Assembly (NCBI GenBank): GCA_002914805.1
Contig: JXTB01000197.1
Coordinates: forward strand, 153,884-217,883
DNA: 64,000 nucleotides
DNA from: Parasponia andersonii
Taxonomy: Eukaryota > Streptophyta > Magnoliopsida > Rosales > Cannabaceae
Direction of reading: 5' to 3'
Below the pieces are notes generated by a model that saw only the letters and a program-made list of their open reading frames with translations, made no database searches and was not told the DNA's origin. Below, piece after piece: positions 12,507 to 25,853 of this stretch (position 1 is its first letter; each line of letters begins with the position of its first letter). A program made the position numbers and the translations under genes.

Positions 12507-13581
12507 GCAGTTGGAATGTATTATTTTGTCCTATAGCAGCAAATTAAAACATTTAGTAATGTAGCAGTTATATCCCGTAAATGTCCGAAAATGCCCTTGT
12601 ACTTCAATAGAAATTAAAATCAAACCACTGGACCCTCTCCCCGTCCACACAACCCCCTCCCCCCCCAAAAAAAAGGGTGAAAGCATTGAGCGAGCAAAGA
12701 CTAATGCTACGTTTGATAGAGTGGATTTTTGAAGGATGGAGAGGGGCGAAGGCGAAGAATGGGAGAGAATAAAATTCAGAAGAAGTAAAGTGGGGAGAGC
12801 TACGGGCTCACCAAATTCCATCCGTCCATAGTTAGAATGATTAGAGAGGGGGTAGAGGGGAAAAAAAAAGTGAATTGTCCAATATAATTTCTAGAATTAT
12901 TATTCAAAACATAATTAAATGAGTAGTATAGTAATTTTACAGATAACCACTCTCTATTCTTTCTACTCTCCATTTTTCTCACCAAACAATTCAAGGTATT
13001 CTTATTCTCCTTTCCTTTCATCATATTTTCCTTCCTTCCTAAAACCTCCATACCTTTTATTCTTTCTCCCTCTTGCCAATGGCAACCTAAAACAAACAAG
13101 GACTTCACTGTCACCTTCGGTCGTAAGATTCTGGTGGTTGGAGTTCGTTTCAAGGATACAGACTGACTAGTTTAGGTTCTTGTTTTACTAACTGAATAGT
13201 TTAGGTCCGTATTGTGCTTCACTGACTAGTTTATTATCATCTTTAATTGTGACTGGTTGAGGTTAATTTTACTCCTTGGCTTTTATCTTATGGGACTGTC
13301 ATTACATCTTGGCTATTATAAATGTACATATTGATGCATTTATCTATTTAGATCTTTGTTTCATTCGCTTTTATTAGTCTTTGGATTTTGTTGGATCAAT
13401 TTTCTTTACTGACAATTGTTAGAATAAAGGCCGAGCCACAAACACGAAACACAAACAAAATATACCAGTATTTGACTTTTAACCATTTCGAATATTTTAA
13501 GCTGATGTGGTGAGATTTTGATAAGAGAGGCATAGTTTAGTTTTATTTCTGAGTCGTTTATTTCAACACCATTATTATGTT
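12418..13581. other. Spacer with (CT)n microsatellite
   Basis: A (CT)n run at about 12462-12501 lies just after the P450 pseudogene. The rest, including a C-rich patch at about 12630-12670, has no recognisable gene or element. Confidence 0.5.
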
Positions 13582-14207
13582 TGTCACGATCGGAATATAA
13601 AATCGTGCTTTTTAGTAATTTTATGTAAAAATAGTAAAAAAGATAATAATCTTCTAAAATTCTAGAAAATTAAGTATTTCAAATTTTAAATTTTAGTCCT
13701 CAAAAATTAGTAAATTTTATAATGAGAAAAATTCTTAATAGTTTTATTTTCTCAAGAGAGCATTAACTTAAAGTTTAGAAGGTTTCTAGCTTATTTATTT
13801 AGAAATATTTTGTTAAATCATAAATTTTAGTAAAATGAGTTTAGAGTCCAAAATAGTTTACAAAAAAAAAATTATTTATGATTCTAAGTACTCAAATTTA
13901 TAATATTGTTGCTCTCATACATCGACTTAGTAAAAACATTAAACCTGAACTAAATATTTGAGTAAAGAAGGAAATTATATAAGATATAGACACCCATTAG
14001 GGAATAGGAATAGGATTGCAGGAGCTATCAAGACAACTATCTCAAGTAATTCAACACCTAAAAGTGGAAGAAAATAAGAGGGTGAGTATGTGAATGCTCA
14101 GTAGAGATTCAATTACAAGTTTTCAATTAGAATAAAATACTTACTTTCAAGTTCTTATATAGTCAATAAATTATTTAAACAGTTTTACTGAAATCTGATT
14201 GAAATTA

Positions 14208-14392
14208 TTGTCTAAAGGTTCAAATATTGCAAACTATTGCAAAACATAATCTCAAAACAAATCAGTGTCTAAAAGGTTCAAATATTCAAATATTTCAAAT
14301 CGTTGTAAAACATCATCTCAAAATAAAATCATTGTCTAAAGGTTCAAATATTCCATACTATTATAAAACACCATCTTAAAATAAGTACATAT
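14208..14392. repeat. Three tandem units of about 57-67 bp
   Basis: Units start at about 14208, 14265 and 14332. Each begins tgtctaaaggttcaaatatt (or with one extra a) and ends with an ..acatcatctcaaaat-like block. Internal repeats of the gypsy-type LTR. Confidence 0.8.
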
Positions 14393-14415
14393 CACTCAAG
14401 CCAAGCACATAACAA

Positions 14416-14465
14416 GCAATTCAATTAATGACATATTCGAGCAATTCAATTAATGACATATTCGA
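14416..14465. repeat. Perfect 25-bp tandem duplication
   Basis: Two identical adjacent 25-bp units (gcaattcaattaatgacata plus ttcga) at 14416-14440 and 14441-14465. Confidence 0.95.
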
Positions 14466-14955
14466 GCCACTAAAGACTAGTGACTGCAAGTATGCAAATA
14501 TATAATATGGTCCAAGTTAAATAAGTTAGTGATTGTGAGTGTGAAATATAGTCCGAGCACCCCAGATAGGGTACCACAAGTCCAATCACCCTGAAGAGAT
14601 GTCGTAAGTCCGTTGGTTGCATTGGTGCAATGATGCATGTAATGCTATATGGATGACATGAATAAGAATATGTATAATTTTCTACAAAATCATAAAACAT
14701 ACTATGCAATATTTTTAATCAACCAAGTTTAATTCTCATTCAATTTGAATTTTATAAAAATTTTGGCAGCATAACAGTCATTTTTATCAAAACTTATAAA
14801 ATCCAGTTCCTGCAGAAAATAGTTCCAAAGCAAGATATTTGGTATGCCAACTAGTGTGACGTGTATTTCAGACAGTTTTAATATCAAATCATCTCAAAAT
14901 AAGTATAAATCATATTTTTAACAAATATTTAATAAAATTCTATATTTATTTTAAT

Positions 14956-15180
14956 GGCATCAATCTAGTAGATATTTTTTTTTTACCTATCCATGGGTTT
15001 TATTTTGCCAAATTAAAATTAATTATCCACGTCTTTTTATGGTAAAAGTTGAAGAGAAAAAATCATTAAATAATATATATTTACTTTTATTATTATTTTT
15101 TTCTATTACCCAAATTATGACAACTATTAGATAATGATTTAACGACTAAAAGAAAATACCTACTGGATTGGGAACCTTAT
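14956..15180. mobile_element. MITE copy inside a gypsy-type LTR
   Basis: Left end ggcatcaatctagtagatat then poly-T and acctatccat; right end aaatacctactggattggga. These match the terminal inverted repeats of the MITE family at 57.1-57.9 kb. The centre is more diverged than in the other copies. Confidence 0.6.
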
Positions 15181-15779
15181 TAAAAATAAGTAAAAATCAT
15201 AATTAAACTAATTTTAGAATCAAGTAATCGAATTTTTACCTCAAACGGGTGACTAAACCATGCTACGTTACTATGGAGCGTGTTTGGTGACTCGCTTTGA
15301 AATGTTATTTTTCCAATGAAGCCTAAAATTGAAAACAAGCATCACTACCGAATTCCTAGTACCTAAATTAGGTAGGTTAGATATATAACTTAACCAATTT
15401 GGACTTGAGCTGAAACCTGACCAGTGTCATGTAAAACATGGCAAAATCTGAGCTGTCGGATTTCGGTTCCGTGCTAGTCACCAGCTATAATCAACATATA
15501 TATATATATATATATATCTCATTTTACATATTTTCATGAGTATATCACAAATACGAAGTTTATTTGATGATCTAACGGTCAGATTAAAATGTCAACTCTT
15601 AAACATAAAAGCTCAAAATTGTTCAAAAATATCAAATTTCAATCTGGGAAATCTTGAGTTAAGATACATATACCATGATATTTCTGCTAGTGTTAGCTGG
15701 AATAAATTTCCGGAAAATATTTTCATAAAATCATCTTCAAGAACACCATAGTTTTGTAAAATCAAGAAACGCAGCAGAA

Positions 15780-17328
15780 TTGGTCGTTTAAAATTTTTCT
15801 TTTTATAAAAAATTTCGGATCGTGATCTAACATAAATTAACTCTTGATTTAGACAAGAACAATATCCGGATTCGCTCACAGCCTTCTCGTCTTCCCGTCT
15901 ATTCTCGAAATCCGTTTGATTAATCCGGTGAGTGGCCACCTTCTTGATTCCCAACAAAGAGATCCACAGATAAATAAGAAGACAATCTCCTCGAACCGAT
16001 TTCTTCGGGATGGCTGAAACACCAAGGATAGTGAATCCCTAGTGGTGGCTGATTTTCTCTGCTCTCTCTTTTCTCTGTTTTTGGTATGACACTCTCTTCT
16101 CAAGGGGGTGCTTCACGTGTAATACTTGTTCTCTTTTCGCTAGAGAACTTTTCTCTTAACTATAGAGAGATTAGTAAACCTTAATAGGCTTGTTGGGCTC
16201 AACTGATCATCAAATAACTATTGGGCTTTAATTTGAGCTAGACAGAGGACCAAATGGATTCATAAAGCCCAAGATCCAATGAACCATATACCCACTATCA
16301 TAATTAACTCTTAATTATGATTGAACATTGTCCATTAATATTGGGGTACACCACTATAGGCCCAATATTGAACTCTTAGACTAAATGTTATTTATTTTTC
16401 TGTGAAGCTTATTAATAATTAATTAGCTTGATCCATTTAGCATATACTATATCTGTAGATATACCCCTAATGCAATGCCATACTAGTAGGGTGAAATTAC
16501 TGTATTACTCCTCTAGTACATATTTACCTTTGAGTTACTATTTTTCATCTAATGGATAATAGTTGACTACGGTGTTTGTATCTGCTTATACCAACACAGT
16601 CAAATTCACATAGTGAATACCGAGGCCCTGGTTTATATTATCCAAGTACTTGAAAAAACTCAAAGTGATATTATATGTATGGTATCCATCATAAAAAAAT
16701 GTTCTATACATTTCATATACCTTATCTTCCAAGATACCGAAGTTCGAACCATAAATCGGAACTAGTCATTTAGTAACTCAAAAAAATAAAAACACATGAA
16801 AGTAAGTTCGTTAATCACTAGGATTAAGGTCTTGTATAATAGTGCTAGATTAGAAAAATTAGAAATTTGAGTTATGACACTTAACCTCAAATTCTAATTC
16901 ACTAGGTCCTGTTCGACGCTGTTATAACTTTCTTATAACACACTAGTGTTTCTATCCGAAGACTCACTTTGATAATTAGAGACTTTATTAATTAAATAAA
17001 CAACACTACATTCTATGACATAGTAAAGTATTCCATCTTCAATATACAAAATGCAAACAATTTAATTTAGAAATAATGAAATAAAGAATATTATGTCTCC
17101 CACATATGAACTCATCATACGAATAATTCTTTATTACTCATTTCATGTCTTGGAATCTTTTAGATGTTTGCATAAGATAAACATACACATCACATGTATA
17201 TCAATCGGATATAAATGAAATAGAAATTCATAACATAGAATTTATTAACAATAAATAGATACTAAATAATCTAATAAATATTGTTTATAATGTCTAAATA
17301 ATAAACTAGTTTATAGGACATTATTCCA
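15780..17328 (-). repeat. Copia-type LTR-like fragment, reverse orientation
   Basis: Related to the nested LTR at 20315-22097 but inverted. Shared blocks include a gaggagtaatacagtaattt-type match (16489-16513 reverse complement against about 21096) and a taatattgggcc-type match (about 16365 against 21210). The right border cattattcca at 17328 would be the element's TG start. The left border is uncertain. No coding part of an element is attached, so it may be a solo LTR. Confidence 0.45.
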
Positions 17329-17956
17329 ATAATTTCTCGTGCCGAAAAGAATCCGAGAAGCCCAAGATTGCAGCATGACGTAGTTGTAATTGGCGTCGGA
17401 AGCTAATTTTTTCTGCACGATTTTCTGGCCGTTTACAGCGATCTAAGGCTCCGATGGAACTGAAAGTCCAGTAGGGAGCTTCTACGGCAGTGGCATTTCG
17501 ATTCCATGCAGTGGCAGGGCTTGCTAACGGTCAAAAATAGAGTGAACCTATGGATTTGGCACCGTCGGGAAGAGAGAGTATAAAGAGATTAACAGGGAGG
17601 AGAGAGAAAGAGGGAAAGGGAAATGAGAGGACCACGTGGCTCCTCCTTAATAGGGCTGTGTAATTTTTAAAAATTGCACTATAACCCCAACTTTTCAAAA
17701 TTCAAACATTTTTGTCTCTCAAATAATTATAATATTTCTGTCCCTATTTTAAAAAATTTTAGCATTTTAATCCCTATTATTTTATTCAAAAAATTATAAA
17801 AGACTAATTTATCCTTTAAAAATATGGATTTTTGCAATATTTCTTTATTTTTATTGATCAATATCTAACTTTTAATTCTTCTTTATTTCCTCTAACACAC
17901 TTACATGATTTATTTCATAATTCATTTGCTAACATTATTAGTCAAACTTTTTAAGT
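17329..17956. other. Spacer with GC-richer patch
   Basis: No gene recognised. The part at about 17340-17650 is less AT-rich than its surroundings but has no supported reading frame. Confidence 0.4.
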
Positions 17957-18455
17957 TGTTACTATTGGGTTATACACGTATAACCTGATGTGGGCCATAG
18001 GTTTTTATAACAATTATATGTACAAGGGTTGTTTAATTAAGTGATCTAATTATAGACTCAAGAAATTACTAATTAAGTTTATGTTGTGTAATGTGTAGTT
18101 ATCTAATACTGGACCAATAATGATTGATGGGGTCTTTATTGGCTGTTAGTATATAAGGACATAACTATTAGAGTTTTGGTCCCCAAGCTAAATAAAATGT
18201 ATGCTCTTTTCCTCTGCCTCCATCAACAGAGAAAGATTCTATGGAGCACACATAAAGTGTTCTGGTTGTGGAAGACCTTCTACCCTCAAACTTTAATTAA
18301 CATCACTTCCACTTACTTGAATACTTCCTTTGCTGTGAAATACAATGAATCCAGGTTAGTCACAGATTTTCTCTCAACGAATCTTTTTCTGACAATTTGG
18401 CATAATAGATTCTAGGATTGAATTTAGTTTAACAATCCATTATGCATATTCAACA
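17957..18455 (+). repeat. Left LTR of copia element 1
   Basis: Matches 25854-26377 along its length, for example acgtataacctgatgtgggc on the left against acgtataacctaatgtgggc on the right. A direct duplication of about 22 bp near the start of the right LTR explains part of its greater length. Confidence 0.88.
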
Positions 18456-19675
18456 AGTAGTATCAGAAGTAGGAAATCATGTTAAATTTCTTGGGATAAT
18501 CATGCATGTCTCTATTTTATGATATTTTTACCTATTTGGCTTTTTAGGGTTTAGATATAACATATATAATTGATGATTTCATGATTTTATTAAGATTTTG
18601 AGTGTTTGAGGGATGAATTCTAAGTTTTGTGTCACAAATTTGCAGATAAGGGCGAAACATTGCATTAGGTTTGAGTTATCCAATTTTAAAATCAGGTAAT
18701 TAATACTAAAGGCCGAGACTTGGCACTAGCACCATAGTACCACACCATGGTGCTGTAGTGCCACCCAGCAGTAAGGATGGTGTCGCAACGCCTCATACTG
18801 GTGCCATAGTGCCATCGATTGGGCACGAGAGAAATTTTTTTTTAATGCAGTTAGTACTGCGGAGTCACTTCCGGGCACTATAGCATTGACCGATACAAAT
18901 TAGAGGTCAATTTTTTGACCTAATTGAGGTTCTTAATCTTGATTTTAGGTAGAATTGAGTCAAAATCAACTCAATTCAAAGAGTTCCAACTTGAAACTTA
19001 ATCGATTAGTTTTATTTTGCAACCCAACCTTAGTACGACCTACACTTTGTCCGTTAAAAACTATATTTGACTTTAAGAGTTGATAAAAGTGCTTAAAATT
19101 CAGTCAGTCATCTATTAATATTTGTGCATTGAAATTTTTAGTTTAACATTTTGAGCACTTTGGTTATTATTTTCTTTATACTATTTGTTTAAATATTTTG
19201 AAATAGATAAGTTAAAACAACATGTTGCCAAAGTAACCTCTATTGTATAGATTTATTTATTTTGAAACATTTGAAAAATTGTGTATTTATTCTTAGTGTG
19301 AATAATTACTAACCCAAAAGAAGATAATTATTTGGCTGAATAATGAACATACCTTATTAAGTTTCTATGTGGACAGTAAATCGGCCCAAATAAAGATTTA
19401 TTGTCTGACAGGATTTATTATTAATATTTGATTACTACACTCAAGAATACCACTTATAAGTTAATAAGTCGGCCCAAAGGAAGACTTATTACTATTGTTC
19501 TAGATATCTTGTGATGGGAGCCACTTTATATCTTTATTTGTTATATGTCATGCTAGTATATCTTATTTTGTATATTTAGTTTATGACATATTTTTAATGT
19601 GAGCTATTATTTTTTACTTTTGTTCTCTGTTCAGTTTCTACATCAAACATATTTGCTAATTTAAATTCAATTCAT

Positions 19676-20314
19676 ATGCTTAACGGCATAAACTTCAAGA
19701 AGTGGAAAGAGTACGTTATGATTGTGCTCGGTTGCATGGATCTAGACCTTGCACTCAGGAAAGAACAACCTACTGCTCTTACAGATGAAAGTTCTACTAC
19801 GGCTATTAAGTACTTTGAGCAATGGGAATGTTTTAATCGCATAAGTCTTATGATCATGAAATATTCCAAACCTGAGACCATTAGGGGCGTTGTACTAGAG
19901 GTTAATAATGCTAAGGTATTTTTTGATGCAATTGCGAAACATTTCCAAAGGAATAAAATAGCAGAAACAAGTACCATGCTGAGCAATTTGCTTGCTATGC
20001 ATTATGAAGGTAAAGGAAAAATCAGGGAGTATATCAAGAAGATGTTTAACTTGGCTTCAAAACTAAAGGTACTTAAGTTAGAGTTGTCGGATAACTTACT
20101 CGTGCAAGAAGAAAAGAAAAATGGACTCTTAATGAGCTTATATCTCAGTGTGTATAAGAAGAAAATAGATTGAAGCGAGATATGACAGATAGTGCTCACT
20201 TGGCGACAACCTTTCAATATAAGAAAAGGAAAAGGACTAAGGATAAAGGAACTACATCTAAGACTTCACAAAATAAAGTGCAAAAGAAACAATATGAGGA
20301 ATTAGCTTGTTTCT
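19676..20314 (+). pseudogene. Copia gag, 5' part (element 1)
   Basis: Reads LNGINFKKWKEYVMIVLGCMD and continues with a typical copia Gag capsid-like domain (LMIMKYSKPE, GKGKIREYIKKM, LASKLKVLKLELSD). The frame ends at a stop near 20173 after a local deletion relative to family members; gag-like lysine-rich sequence goes on in another frame. The zinc-knuckle region is cut by the insertion at 20315. Confidence 0.85.
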
Positions 20315-21607
20315 ATTGGGATATTTGCCCTTAAAAGCATATTTCTAATTTTACCCTATTAGTGTAAACAACTTTATCTTATATGCAATTATGATATTTG
20401 CTAGATTAAACAGTCTCAGTTGAATAGTTTCTTTATTTGAAAAGATTCCATGACTTTATTTGTATATAAAGAAATAAACATAATTAAGTGTTAATTATAG
20501 GGAGACTTGTTTCTTTATCTAAGTCTAAATTAATTAGTTTACAATATATAAATAAAGATAGAATACTTTATTTACTAAAGATTGTAGTGTTTGTCTATCT
20601 CAACGGGAATGATGTGTTTCAAATCATTGAAGTATCTGACTTCTAATAGAAATACTAGTGTAACAGAAAAAAAGTTATGTGTATTGAAGTAGACTAGGTA
20701 ATATAAAGAATTGAAGCGTTATAAATCAATTCTTACATTACCACAAACTAGCTTTTAGCATGTAGATCTTAATCTTTAATATTTGACTGGAGTTCCTTTC
20801 ATGGGTTGTAGCCTTTTGATTCATTAAAAGACTAGTCTCTATGAAATTATATACGAACTCTGGCATATTAGAGGTTATGGCTTATGAGTTGATGAGAACA
20901 CCAAATAGTTAAGGATATTATATATTAATACCATTTTAAGGTCTTTCAAGATTCATGGAATAATTAAATATAAGATCTTAGTATTCACTTTGTAAATTAG
21001 TTGATAATTTTGTCTAAATATCCATTGAGAATAAAATTATTGATAACATTATTCCTTGATAGAAAGATGGTAACTTAAAGGTAAATATATGTTGGAGGAG
21101 TATTACAGTAATTTCACCTTTTATATATAGTATAGAATATACTAGATAGATCAGTGAATCAAGGCTAGTTGATTAAATCTCTATAAAAGACATGATATTT
21201 AATCTAAGAGTGTAATATTGGGCCTTTAATGGACTGTCCCCTTTACTAATAGTATTTATATTATACTATAATAAGAGTTATTATGTATTTATTATACTAT
21301 TAGAGCTTAGATTATTTAGATCCATTAGGCCTCTTGTCTAACTCAACAAATCTCATTAATTGATTAGTGGTATTTGTGAAATTAATTTCATGAAACTGTG
21401 TAAAATAATAATTCTACACAGAAGTTGGTATTTTTATAAATAAGTTTCATGAGTTAGACATATTTATAAAAATATACTTATAGTTCAAATTGGAGAAAAA
21501 GCCCAATCCTAGTTGGATTAAGATTAGTAGTTTTAAGCCCTATAAATATAAGATATATGAGAGAAAAAACTGCACAGTAACCCTAGTAGTATTACTCGTG
21601 AAACATA

Positions 21608-21638
<31 letters not shown>

Positions 21639-22097
21639 GAGAATTCGGCCAAGGCTAAGAGGAAAGAAGAGAAAAAGTTTCTCGCAATCTCACAATCTCA
21701 TTTCATATCCTCATGTTCCAAAAGATTAAGAAGATATTCTTGATCATTTTCCAACGAAGGATTCAACTTAGTGCATACTCGTCTCATCAATAAAGAGTAA
21801 GAGTATAGACAAGATGATCTAGGGTTGGAGATTTGATCACCATCAATAAGAAAATCAAGGAGGAACACGCTACAAAAGGTAAATCATAATTTTAACTCTA
21901 GGGTTTATGCATCTAGATTTGATATGATCTTGTATATGATATATGCATGATCCATGGTTATGAAAACTGTTTTAATGTAAAAATTTTAAAACTTAAATCC
22001 ATTAATTTTTTCATTGTGTTCATAATGTGATCATATATTTTTTATAGTTTCCATGCATGTATGATTTTTTTCTAAGTGTTAGGTCAAATACCATTAG
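20315..22097 (+). mobile_element. Nested solo-LTR-like insertion in copia gag
   Basis: A stretch of about 1.78 kb with no element coding sequence, placed inside the zinc-knuckle codons of the host gag. It is bounded by a perfect 5-bp direct repeat tttct (20310-20314 and 22098-22102). The ends (tgggatatttg at 20317 and caaatacca at 22093) are inverted relative to each other, as for an LTR with TG..CA. It contains a promoter-like TATA block (cctataaatataag at about 21540) and a (GA)n run at about 21615-21638. The most likely reading is a solo LTR from a different family, left after recombination between two LTRs. A related sequence lies inverted at 15.8-17.3 kb. Confidence 0.65.
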
Positions 22098-22102
22098 TTT
22101 CT

Positions 22103-25100
22103 TCTATAAAAAGGCAGGACATATGAAGAAGGAATATCCCAAGTACACCACCTAGTATGTCAAGAAGGGTAAGCTTCTCAATTTTGTCTATTTTGAGGTT
22201 AATTTTACTTCTTTACCCAATCATACTTGATGGGTAGATATTGGTGCCACTATTCACATAAGTGTGTCTATACAAGGATGTCTGAGGAGCCGTCTGCCAA
22301 GTGATACTGAAAGATACATCTAAGTGGATAACGGTGACATAGCTACAGTAAAGACAATAGGTCTATTTAGGTTGTAATTAGGTTCCGGTTTATTTTTGGA
22401 TTTGGATAAGACATTCGTTGTACTATTATTTAGACGGAATTTAATTTCTATTTTAGTTTTGGACAGATCTGGTTATTCTTGTTCATTTAGAAATAATGAA
22501 TTTAGTCTTTTTCAAAATTCCAATATTATTGTGGCTGGTACTTTGATTGATAAATTATATAAAATCGACACTATTACCTCAATTAATGAAACTTTGCATG
22601 TCGAAAAATATGATACCAAATACAAAACCGTTGAGAATTCCTCTATGTTATGGTACAAGCGATTAGAACACATCTCTAAACAGAGAATACAACGTCTTGT
22701 ATTAGAAGGAATTCTTGAACCACTTGACCTTACAAATTTTACAGTTTGTATTGAGTGTATTAAAGACGAACAGACAAATATACGTAAATTAAGTGCCAAT
22801 AGGATTTCCGGTGTTTTAGAACTGAGACATACTGAAATCTGTGGTCTATTTTCTACAGCTTTATGGAATGACCAACACTATTTCATCACATTCATAGATG
22901 ATTACTCTTACTATAGGTTCCTATATTTAATTCATGAGAAGTCACAATCACTGGATGTATTTAAAACTTTCAAAGCCAAAGCTGAAAATGAACTCGAGAA
23001 GAAAATTAAAGCCATCAAATTTGATTGTGGTGGTGAATACTATGGTTGGTATAATGGATCCAATGCACAACATCCAGGACCTTTATCCTATACCTAGAGA
23101 AATATAGAAGCATCTCACGATACATAATATCGGGAAAACTTAGCATGAATGGTGTTGCTGAGTGACGAAATTGAACACTTAAGGACATAGTGAGGAGTAT
23201 GATCAGTCATTCCTCTTTATCTGAATCACTCTGGGGAGAAGTACTTAAGACTACATTTTATATACTCAACAGAGTACCCGGCAAATCAGTAGCTAATACC
23301 CCACATGAATTATAGACAAGCAAGAAGCCTAGTATCAGGCACTTGTATATTTGGAGTTGTCTAAATGAGGCAACGCCATATAGGCCACATAAAAAAAAAA
23401 TACCTGGACTCAAGAATAATAAGCTACTATTTTGTTGGCTATACTGAAAGATCCAGAGGTTTCAAATTCTACGTTCTCTCTTTTTTCGAGATGGATAATA
23501 TGAAATTCCTTGAGGATGTTAAGGTTGAGAGAGAAATAAAGTAAGGAATATTGTCTTTAAAAAGGAATTCATTTCTCTTCCTACAGTTGCTATTGAAGGT
23601 GATCAGGCTCCTTTACATGATATTATTCAAGAAGTAAATCTGGAAATTCAAGACAATATTCTGCAACTCCCTATCTTATATTAAGAAATTGCTCCTGAAG
23701 AGCAACCTTAACAACCTCAAGAGAAAGTGCCATTAAGAAGATCTACTAGGGAAAAGAGAAACACGATTCAGGATGATTACATTTTCTATCTCTTAGAACA
23801 TGAGTTTAATATAGGAGTGAAAAATAATCCAATTAACTTCACTCAAGCTAAACAAAGTTCAAAATCCTAACAGTGGATTACTGCCATAAAGGATGAGATG
23901 AAATCTATGAAAGACAACGATATTTGGAAACTCATCAAATTGCCAACAGGATAGAAACCTATTAGTTATAAATGGATTTTTAAAACCAAAAGGAATTCTA
24001 AAGGCAATATAAGGCTTGTCTAGTTGCTAAGGATTTAACTAAGAAAGAAGGTATTGACTATAAAAGAGACTTTCTCTCTAGTTTCTTTAAGAGACTCTTT
24101 CAGACTAATTATGATACTAGTAGCTCTTTTTGATTTGGAGCTACATTAGATAGATATAAAGACTCTGTTTCTCAATGGTGATAGTGAGGAAATGATTTAT
24201 ATAGTACAGCCAAAATACTTTGTAACTAGAGATCCGAAGTCTATGATATATAAAAGAAAAAAATCCATCTATGATCTCAAACAAGCATTTCGTCAATAGT
24301 ATCATAAGTTCCATCAAGTAGTTTTCTCATTCAGTTTTGAGCAAAATTCGATAAATGGATGCATTTATCACAAGATCAGTGGGAGCAAATATATCTTCCT
24401 AGTCTTATATATCGATGATATACTTTTAGCACGTAATGACATAGGCTTATTGTGTTAAACCAAGAGATTTCTATCAAACAAATTTGAGATGAAAGATCTT
24501 AGAGATGCTACTTTAGTATTAGGGATTAAAATATATCGAGATCATTCTCAGGGTATTCTTGGGTTATCATAAAATAGCTATATCAAAAAGGTACTTGATA
24601 GGTTTGGCGTGAGCAAATGTGCCCCAAGAGATACACCCATTACAAAGGGTGATAAATTCAGTTTTATTCAATACCCCAAGAATAAGTTTGAAGCTAAAGA
24701 AATGTAGAAGATCCTTTATGAATCTACAGTAGGGAGTCTGATGTATGCTCAGGTGTGTATGCATCCGGATATAATGCATATAGTTGGAGTATTAGGCAGA
24801 TAATTAAATAACCCTGGTATAGATCACTGGACAGCAGCAAAAAGAGTTTTACGATATTTACAGAGAACGAAAAATTACATGCTCATTTATCGAAGATCTG
24901 ATCATTTGGAGATCGTGGGGTATTCTGACTCCGATTATGTTAGATAGTAAGAGATCCACTTTAGGCTATATTTATCTACTTGCTAGGGGAGCTATATCAT
25001 AGAAGAGTGTTAAGGGGACACTCACAGTTTCTTCCACCATAGAGGCAGAGTTTATAGCTTGTCATGAGACATCGAATCAAGGGATATGGCTGCAAAATTT

Positions 25101-25375
25101 TATTACCAGGCTGCGAATTATCAATGATATTGAAAAATTATTGAAGATTTATTGTGATAATAGAGTCGATGGTCTATATTCCAATAACAACAGAAGCTTA
25201 TCAAAGTCTAAGAACATAGACATTAAGTTTCTAATTGTTAAAAAAAAAAGGTTCAAAGTCACCTAGTATCTATAGAACATATCGGCACTAACTCTATGTT
25301 AGTGGATATGCTCACCAAAGGTCTAATGTCTAAGGTGTTTCATGAGCATACTATCTATATGGGTACTATTTAAAG
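22103..25375 (+). pseudogene. Copia gag end and pol remnants (element 1)
   Basis: After the insertion the zinc knuckle resumes (KKAGHMKKE). The protease active-site block reads WVDIGATIH at about 22231, with Ile where the Ser/Thr of the D-S/T-G triad should be, so it is dead. A pre-integrase and integrase core block follows (22396-23097; FITFIDDYS, DCGGEYYG). The reverse transcriptase keeps YIDDILLA at 24408-24431. RNase H traces end near 25375 with DMLTKGL. Stops and frameshifts occur throughout, for example at 23097 and in the lines after it. Confidence 0.85.
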
Positions 25376-25853
25376 ATGTTCAAAATTATTGGGAGTTAGA
25401 TTTTACAAGTTCTCTTGTGAATAGACATATTTATTATTTAATATCAATAAAGTGATGGTTTTCTTTTATACTCTAAATTTATATTTTATTTTCCTTCTAT
25501 TTTTCTTGTTTTACATTAAGTTGAAGTGTTGTATAAAGTGAAAGACTAAGATTGATTTGTTAGAATAATAAAATAGGACCAAGTGGAGTAGGTATGTAAG
25601 ATCACTTTTCATGTAATTTTTATGCCATACATCCATACTTAATCTGTGTCATTGTATATATTAATTTGGCAATCACTGATGGGTTTAGTTGTCTACCTTA
25701 GTGCAATGAAGGCCACTTTAGTTTCATGTTGATATACAAGATGGTTCAGATTGTCTTAAAAAGTAATTTCTTAATAGACAATAATAAAGTGCACACTCAA
25801 GTTTTCGTTATATAACTATCTCAGAAAAAACTCATGTAGCCCAAGTGTGAGAT

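Larger units (their letters stand above)
13582..15485 (-). repeat. Ty3/gypsy-type LTR fragment, reverse orientation
   Basis: Begins tgtcacgatcgg, the reverse complement of a chromovirus-like LTR end (..gtgaca). At about 14080-14110 it carries gggtgagta..ctcagtaga, the reverse complement of the ctactgagc..ctcaccc block typical of these LTRs, which is also present in forward orientation in the solo LTR at 32.4-34.6 kb. A MITE interrupts it at 14956-15180. The right border and a target duplication were not found, so the end given is approximate. Confidence 0.45.

Noticed and set aside
15613..16103. Minus-strand frames of 114 and 75 residues
   Set aside because: Lie in or next to the reverse LTR-like unit; no protein domain, probably LTR leader sequence.
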